From: Entrophospora sp. SA101
Lineage: Eukaryota; Glomeromycota; Glomeromycetes; Entrophosporales; Entrophosporaceae
Assembly: GCA_958430865.1 (NCBI GenBank)
Contig: CAUDNR010002190.1
Coordinates: 1-64,000 of the forward strand
Length of the DNA stretch: 64,000 nt
Reading direction: 5' to 3'
Below, one piece after another: positions 57,392 to 64,000 of the stretch. How positions within the stretch are numbered: the stretch's first letter is position 1; every line of letters begins with the position of its first letter. Made by a program: the position numbers and the translations under genes. Below the pieces are notes generated by a model. It saw only the letters and a list, made by a program, of their open reading frames with translations, made no database searches and had not been told where the DNA came from.

Positions 57392-59166
57392 CCCGAATTC
57401 GTGATTGTGAAAAGCGTATACTTTCTCTCTTTTATCAAAAAAATTCCAATGAACTCTCTCGCACACCAGGTCATGAAAATATTCGTGCAGAACTTGCAAT
57501 AGCTCGACCCAATGATTTGCCTACAGCAATTAAAGGACATCGTGAATGGGATAAAGATAGCATTTCCTATAAACTTGATCAATCCCCTGCTGTAACATCA
57601 TTTGTTGAGGTTGAGCATCAAAAACGTCTCTCAGCAAGAAATTTTATCGAGATTTCATGTAGCCTTATTGCTAGTACTGGGGCAAGTCTCAAACTAATAA
57701 AAATGGATGAGAGCCGAGGAGTTATAGGGATTCGTAAAAAAGTTCGTAATGAAATTAGGGCTGAAGTATCGGTTATCAAGCATACAGATTTTGATGCAGT
57801 CGCCACTTCTCGAAATCTTACTCCTGAGGAAGCTGAATTTCTTAAACTTGATTCAGAACGCTCAGTTGCAGATACTATGGCACTTAAACGTTTTTATATG
57901 TGGAACCTTTATGATGGAAATGGTATGAGCATCGAGGATTGGAATAAACTCTGCGATAAAGATTTTGTAGAACGTTTTAGTCCACCCGAACCTAGAAAAC
58001 ATTTCTTGCATCTATCTCATTTTTACAAGCAAGGTTATGATGAAGAGAGTGCAATAGAAGAATTAAAGGCCAAAGATATCACACAATGGGAAGATACATG
58101 TTATAATGCTAAAGATAATTTCGAGGATTCCGTAGCAAAAGATTTACGCAAAACATATTCAGCAAATCATTGGGAAGCTGTATGCGGGCTTTTACAGTCG
58201 CTTGGTTTTACAGGTATAGATGATAAACGCATTCTCTGTGACGATCAGGTAAAAGTTGCATTTGAGGCATCTCGTGAAAAATTTATAGAAATTCGAAGTC
58301 AATCTTTATTGCTCTTTGGCTTCAAGTCTCGTGCAAAGGAAATACCAGATCTTAAATCGGCTATAAAAGCAATTAATGCAATTGTTGGCAATTGGTGCGG
58401 TTATACTATAAATAGTGAACGAAAATTGATAGGTCCTAAAGAAAAAAGAGTTTGGAAATATTCATATCAAATTAACCGAAAGCCATATAAACGACGTGGT
58501 TTCGATAATCAAGAAGAAGTAATGGCTAGAAAGTTAGATAATCCTGAATATCGCTCTAAAGTCCCAGTTCTTCCATCATATAAGTCAAAGGTGAGTGATG
58601 AGATTCAGGACTTTTTCGATTCTATACCTATTACTAACAATACTACTTTAGAATATGCTGAGCGTGAAATTTCTGACTCATCTAGTAATGCGATTGATGA
58701 AAAAGCTTTATCTTTACCGGAGGCAGACACACAGTGGCTAAAAATGCCAGCTCAAGATCAATCAATCGATTCAAATAAAATAAGTGAACATAGAGAGGAT
58801 CATATTCAAGATGTATGCTATGTCAATACTATTGATGAAGCCGGTACAGCTGAGAAAAAAATATCTGAATCTCTAATTTCTTTATCTTCAGAATTCCTTA
58901 TTAAAAGCGAATCTGATATAGATATCCTTATTCTTCTTTTACAGCAAAAATATCAAATGTCTCAAGAAAAATTAGATCAATGGAGAAAAAAGATTGCCTT
59001 TGAAATGCGGGATAATCAAAATTACTGGAAAAAAGAGCGCGAAAGCATGAATGAAGCTGAGTTCTTGGAATATAAGCGAAATTTTGAAACTAAATTGGGT
59101 ATTCCTACTACTCCGCACAAAAGAGAATTGAAAAATAAATCTTTAGCCTTTATCGAATATGCGTAA
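57392..59166 (+). CDS. C-terminal part of a large helicase-like (origin-binding-type) protein
   Basis: 591 codons open from the contig edge; the N-terminus is missing. The first residues RIRDCEKRILSLFYQK look like the end of helicase motif VI (Q..x.RxRD) of superfamily 2 helicases related to replication origin-binding proteins, which are numerous in arbuscular mycorrhizal fungi. This match is from memory and tentative. Next come LIASTGASLKLIKMDE, ATSRNLTPEEAEFLKLD and GFTGIDDKRILCDDQVKVAF, then NAIVGNWCGYTINSERKLIG. A polar region and a C-terminal coiled coil follow, ending SLAFIEYA. The last ~45 codons are copied at three other places in the window. Its activity cannot be judged without the helicase core. 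Confidence 0.55.
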
Positions 59167-59774
59167 CTGTTGTTCAAGATAATACAATCTAGTTAAGTAG
59201 TAATTTCTGGAGACAAGAGATTGCTACATTCAGCTAGTTATATATCTGGGTAAAGGGATTTTTGTCGCCTCTTACAAATAAGTATAAGAAAAAATTCAAA
59301 TAAAAAATTAATATTCCTAGATCAATAATAAGGAGTTTTTGTGTCGTGTAATTATGCTTTGGGTATCTACCAGATATATATTATAAAATTATGCTTTGGA
59401 CGTCTATCAGATATATATAAAATAAAATTATACTTTGGACGTCTACCAGTATAAAGATATCAACTACACGAGAAATGGTTTAAAAATCGAGAAACATGGC
59501 TGGTATTTGGTAGCATATCAAGGTATAATTATGTGTCATAGACACTAACTTCGTTATTACAGGTATATATATATTATAAAATTATGCTTTGGGTATAAAA
59601 ATTGGTAGTATCCCAAAGTATTTTTAACATGAAGTGATAGTAATCGAAAGTATCAACTATGCAAGAAAGATTTCCAGGATCGCAAAACATAGTATACTGA
59701 TGGTAGACGCCCAAAGTAAAATTATTACAGAAAGATATATATTATAAAAATTATGCTTTGGATGTCTACCAATA
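59167..59774. other. 3' flank with GATACC/CTTTGG satellites
   Basis: 59167-59310 matches the 3' flank at 2682-2830. From 59340 to 59765, repeated ATTATGCTTTGG(G/A) units joined to TCTACCAG or TCTATCAG belong to the same foldback family as 3251-3398. Confidence 0.6.
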
Positions 59775-60125
59775 ACTGCTAACAATTCGGCACTACGTGC
59801 CTCATCCTTGGGTTACCAAATAGGATAACGATTCGGCACTACGTGCCTCATCCTCGGGTTACCAAATAGGATAATGATTCGGCACTACGTGCCTCATCCT
59901 CGGGTCACCAAATAGGATAACGATTCGGCACTACGTGCCTCATCCTCGCGTTTCCAAATAGGATAACAATTCGGCACTACGTGCCTCATCCTCGATTGAT
60001 ATTCGAACACATCATACAAAGCCAGGTCACGAATACTATTTCGGCACTATGTGCCTCAACTCTGGCCCTAATCGAGGAATTAATCAGAAAGCTAAGGCAC
60101 TACGTGCCGGGTTCGGGCATAGCCC
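59775..60125. repeat. 46 bp hairpin satellite, copy 5
   Basis: Same units in the same order as copies 1 and 4, with about one unit fewer at the left end. Confidence 0.85.
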
Positions 60126-60380
60126 TCACATCGGGCCCACAAATGATGATATATGACTGAATGCATCGTCAGATATATTTTTTACCCATGTAGCCTAATA
60201 GTAGAAATCGGCCACAATCATCAAACCAGCATACGAATGACGAGGCAAAAGCAAAACGCATGCTACACTGGCACGTGTCTCAGTAGCTCTTAAATGGCAA
60301 TATAAATGCGATCTACATATCATCAAATCATTAAAAGGAAGCAAATAACAAGCTTATTAGAGGTCAAAATGAGTAGCTAT

Positions 60381-60528
60381 AAAATAAGTAGGTAGCAATA
60401 TACCTATAAGTAGGTAACAGTCTAATCATAAGTAGGTAACAGTCTAACGTAAGTAGGTAACAGTATAACGTAAGTAGGTAACAGTATATATATACTGTTA
60501 CCTACTTACGTTATACTGTTACCTACTA
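60381..60528. repeat. 20 bp array and 76 bp palindrome, copy 5
   Basis: The palindrome is at 60452-60527. Confidence 0.85.
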
Positions 60529-60670
60529 AGCTGAAAAATTTTGAAGAATCAAATAAAAGTGAAAACAGGTTTGATTTTGATATTTAATTATTCAATATAA
60601 TTAACTATTCAATGTAATTAATGATTCAATTAAATATATAAATCAAACCTTTAGTATAAAAAAGTGCAAG

Positions 60671-60865
60671 TTGAATAAATTAAATAAAGATTTAATTGCT
60701 GTTTATTATACACACATTTACCCGTTGCAAAAAAATCAAAGAAATATTGAAAACAAAGAAAAAGATTTACTTGATTATAAATTTTGTCTTGAATCTGTTC
60801 AATATATATTATATTTATCTATTGTTAAAAAACCTAAGCGGGACTGTGGTAGATGTTATTGGTAG
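60671..60865 (+). other. weak 64-codon open frame, copy 5
   Basis: Same TTG-start frame as 4346-4540. Confidence 0.15.
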
Positions 60866-61720
60866 AAGTTGATGGTTTGCTGAGCTGGGAAAAACCTATC
60901 TTGTAAGCAAAATTAAATTCTTTATGATGAAGACATAAAATTATTTCATATTTGAGATCAAATAAAAATTTTACGTATCCTTAGCATTGATAGAAACAAC
61001 CATTAAAGAATGGGTGTTGTTTATCAGAATATACATTGTTATATATACAGTGTCATAATTAGTGATGCAGATATCCGTCACCGAAATGATTGACTGACAT
61101 TTAGTCAACCGTTTTCCGACAGTGTGTTTTCTAAAGTGCAATTAATAAAACTAGCCTCGATTTAATTTGTATAAAGTGGTCAGTTAGTCAATGAAATGAG
61201 TTGTTGGGAAAACATCATGTTGGGGACCCTAATAAATAACTTTCAATTTCATTAGCTTCACTACAATAATCATTTTCTGCTCTAAAGAAAGTGAGATGTA
61301 TTTCAAATACAATAAAGTAATTTGCAAATGCTGACGTTTCTCCATATTGAAAATTTACGAACATTTAGCAGAAAATGAGCTTTGAAAATTTTAATATTAA
61401 CAGGCTTTTTGGTAAAATGTGGATACCGATCTTCCCAGTGGAGGACAAATTATCATTGACATTTGAGTAGTGTAATACAAATTCTTATTAGAATTATCGT
61501 TTTATCTGTCTACTCGAATTATTCGTTTATAAAATGTAAAATATTAATTCACAGCTTGATGCAACAAATTCTATATGATTTTTATTTTTATTGTTAAGGG
61601 TTTTAACCCATTTGTAAAACTATTTTGTGTTTATAATCAATATTATTACTATGGCTTAAGAAAATAAAATAAAAAGTCAGTTGCTATTGTTTATTATTAT
61701 TATCACTATATGATATTCGA

Positions 61721-61756
<36 letters not shown>

Positions 61757-62640
61757 ATTAATATTAATCCTTAATTTTATTCGAATTTTTAATTGATTTT
61801 ATTCGAATTATCAAATTTTATTAATTTTATTCGAATTATCGGTTTTATTCGAATTATTAGTATTAGTATTAGTTTATTCATTTTATTCGAATAAGATTCT
61901 TAACGAATAAAACGAATAATTTAAATAAACCTTATTCTAATAGAAACCCTATATTTGAGCCAGCATTTACAAATCTGGCATTTCAATAAGGAATCTTAAT
62001 GAACAAGTCACGATATAAATTTAAGAGCACATACTAAATTTATTATTTCTAATTAATTATATTGTCATAATTTTCACCTTTTCGTCACATTTACCATTTC
62101 GTCAACTTTGTCAGATGTGACGGAATTAATAATGATAACAATTGACGATATGATTTCCCGCTCACAAAAACAATTACATCAATTTCAGAGGATTGAACGA
62201 ATACAATATAAATATTATTAAAAACAATAATCCATAAATTTAGTTTAATAAAATGTGCAAACGAAAAGCAAAAGAATCATCAAAAGTATTATTTAGGCGA
62301 AACAAAGCTCAAAATGTTTTTTATAGCCCAAGTTAACGAAGGGAAACGCCTTTTAAAAATTCGACAATTTCCAATTTGTACTTTCACGTGAGGCTTGTCC
62401 ACTCGACAACTTTTGGGGATTTCGTGACGAATTGCGTTCGAGCAACAAATTTATTTTGAATGTCAACTATTGTAAATTTTTATGAGAAATTTTTTACATA
62501 GTACGCAAGTCGTGCTTACTTGACTGTTTTTGAGCGTTTCAAAGGCAAAGTGCAAAAGGTTAAGTATCAATTGTCAAAACCGATAGTTTAGCGTTTGAAC
62601 GGGTCATTTAGATATTAATATCATATTAATAATAATATTA
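60866..62640. other. AT-rich non-coding stretch, copy 5
   Basis: Equivalent of 4541-6315. Confidence 0.6.
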
Positions 62641-63155
62641 TTATTCTAAATCTCTCTTTCGATGACTTTTTAAAAAAGCTAACCGATCCGCATAAGACCG
62701 AATTGTTTTACAGGTATCAGAATTGATCCTTCAGTAGGCACTTCCAATTGTTTTTTAAATGCTTTCACAAGACCCTCAGTAATTTTATCATTATCAGAAC
62801 CCCATTAACCATCCCTTCTTCTGGATTATTTAAAAATTTATCAACTGGCATAGCATTAGATAGGTTAAATAAGTTCTTCTAATGCAGGAACATTGGTTTC
62901 TCTAACATTGTCAACAGTATTAATTTATCAATAATATAACAAGCATTTGATTAATTAAATATCCATACACAAAAATTACTTAACAATTCATTATCATTAT
63001 TATGCAACCAAATTTTAATGAATCCTATATTGAGTTCAAATTTAGTAAAAATCTTTTAAGCATTCCAAAATGATGTCTTGTGTGTTACTACTTTGTACAT
63101 CCCGGATATTCACAATTGAAAGTTTTTGTTCCAAGATGACATTTTATGTGTTTAA
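62641..63155 (-). pseudogene. decayed coding relic, copy 5
   Basis: Same relic as 6316-6830. Confidence 0.4.
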
Positions 63156-63318
63156 TCAAAGCTCTGGACGAGCCGAGCCAGCTCGATTTGATGCTATATA
63201 CTATTTCATAATGTTTTTATTTTTGCAACCCATTACCTAAAAAATAATTTAAGAGCATATTCTCTTGATTTCAACCCGAACTTGAAAAATTCAAGTTTAA
63301 CTCGGGCCTGAATCAACT

Positions 63319-63423
63319 TATAGTTTCTATTTGAACAAGTTTATTTGAATTATTTATTGTATTTGAATAAAACGAATAAACGAATAATTCGAATAAGAAT
63401 TTGCATTGCGAATAGAAACTATA
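63319..63423. mobile_element. 105 bp inverted-repeat element, copy 5
   Basis: Same element as 6994-7098. Confidence 0.55.
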
Positions 63424-63491
63424 GCTCAACTTGATAACAATAAATATTTTTTAAACGTTTTGCATTGCGTTTTTCTCCACAAATATTTTAT

Positions 63492-63607
63492 ACAGTTAAG
63501 CATCGTTTCGACGAATTATAATTAAACTCGCATCGCGAATTTTTAAAATCATATAAAACTCGTTGAAACGTGATTTTAAATAGATTCGTTGAAGCGAGGT
63601 TTAACTG
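63492..63607. mobile_element. 116 bp pogo-like MITE, copy 5
   Basis: Same element as 7167-7282. Confidence 0.75.
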
Positions 63608-64000
63608 TATGCATATGTTTCAGAACTTAAAAAAAAGATTTTTTATTAGAAGCACAAATATTGTTAAAACATAGAATCATTTGAAATTTTTTAAAATTTT
63701 CGGAATTTTAGTCTGTTATAAAGAAGATTATTATGCAGGAAATAATAAACTATTTTGTAAATATTGTTCAATAAACGAACTCAAGTTTGTGTAAAAAGTA
63801 GCCCATATATTCTATAATAAAGTATGACGTCGATGAATTCTACCCTTAAAAAAATTTTTCCCCAATTTAAAGCAGAGCCTGGCTGGGCAATTATAATTGA
63901 AGTCATGTGCTCAATGCTAGAAAATTTATTTTTGTCATCCTGGTAGATCCACTTTAAAAGCTATGAGCATTAAATTTTGACAGAATAGATGGTTCCCATT
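63608..64000. other. start of SEL1L upstream region, copy 5
   Basis: The block is cut by the window end. By offset, a fifth SEL1L gene would start 362 bp beyond it. Confidence 0.6.

Noticed and set aside
57364..59166. Open frame running across the N gap as a 600-residue protein
   Set aside because: The first codons come from the other contig and the N run. The true visible frame starts at 57392 and is 5'-incomplete.

Overview
The window is AT-rich eukaryotic DNA with short spliceosomal introns, tyrosine-kinase-like protein kinases, a SEL1L/HRD3 gene and many decayed DNA transposons. Its protein families, and Gag and helicase-like genes of a type common in arbuscular mycorrhizal fungi, suggest a Glomeromycotina (Rhizophagus-like) genome. 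This is an inference from protein style, not a database result. Three runs of ten N (16082-16091, 32574-32583, 57382-57391) show that the window is a scaffold of four contigs.

The dominant structure is one 8-12 kb block present five times in alternating orientation. Copy 1 (+) is about 3400-16081, copy 2 (-) 16168-28400, copy 3 (+) 32584-40568, copy 4 (-) 40561-51215, and copy 5 (+) 59775-64000, cut by the window end. Coordinates convert by a constant (copy 2 = 31895-p, copy 3 = p+28686, copy 4 = 54615-p, copy 5 = p+56325), so the copies have no net indels over kilobases. Each block runs: GGCAC/GTGCC hairpin satellite, a 76 bp perfect palindrome, an AT-rich stretch, decayed coding relics and small inverted-repeat elements, then the SEL1L/HRD3 gene (11 exons, ER-associated degradation). 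Where the copy is long enough, a degenerate DDE transposase, a second miniature element and a frameshifted kinase follow. Two inverted junctions (40561-40568 and 16165-16168) carry 8 bp and 4 bp of microhomology and skip 2.2-2.5 kb. Part of this architecture may therefore be chimeric or an assembly product rather than real.

The unique sequence lies in the flanks. The left flank (1-2700) has two small helix-turn-helix (HTH) genes on the - strand and, divergent from the second, a long coiled-coil protein with a C-terminal membrane anchor. The flank of copy 4 (51215-57381) repeats this divergent HTH/coiled-coil pair with strongly changed sequence. It is followed by a Gag-protease retroelement unit whose protease frame lies -1 to Gag directly after an A-AAA-AAC slippery heptamer. 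The flank of copy 5 (57392-59166) holds the C-terminal part of a large helicase-like protein. The last ~45 codons and 3' flank of that gene recur as fragments beside copies 1, 2 and 4. The flank of copy 2 (28400-32573) carries a FLYWCH/MULE transposase gene broken by a frameshift, behind a 16 bp tandem array.

The most novel candidate is the divergent HTH / tail-anchored coiled-coil module. It occurs twice, each time beside the helicase 3' end and inverted-repeat satellites, and may belong to an undescribed composite mobile element.
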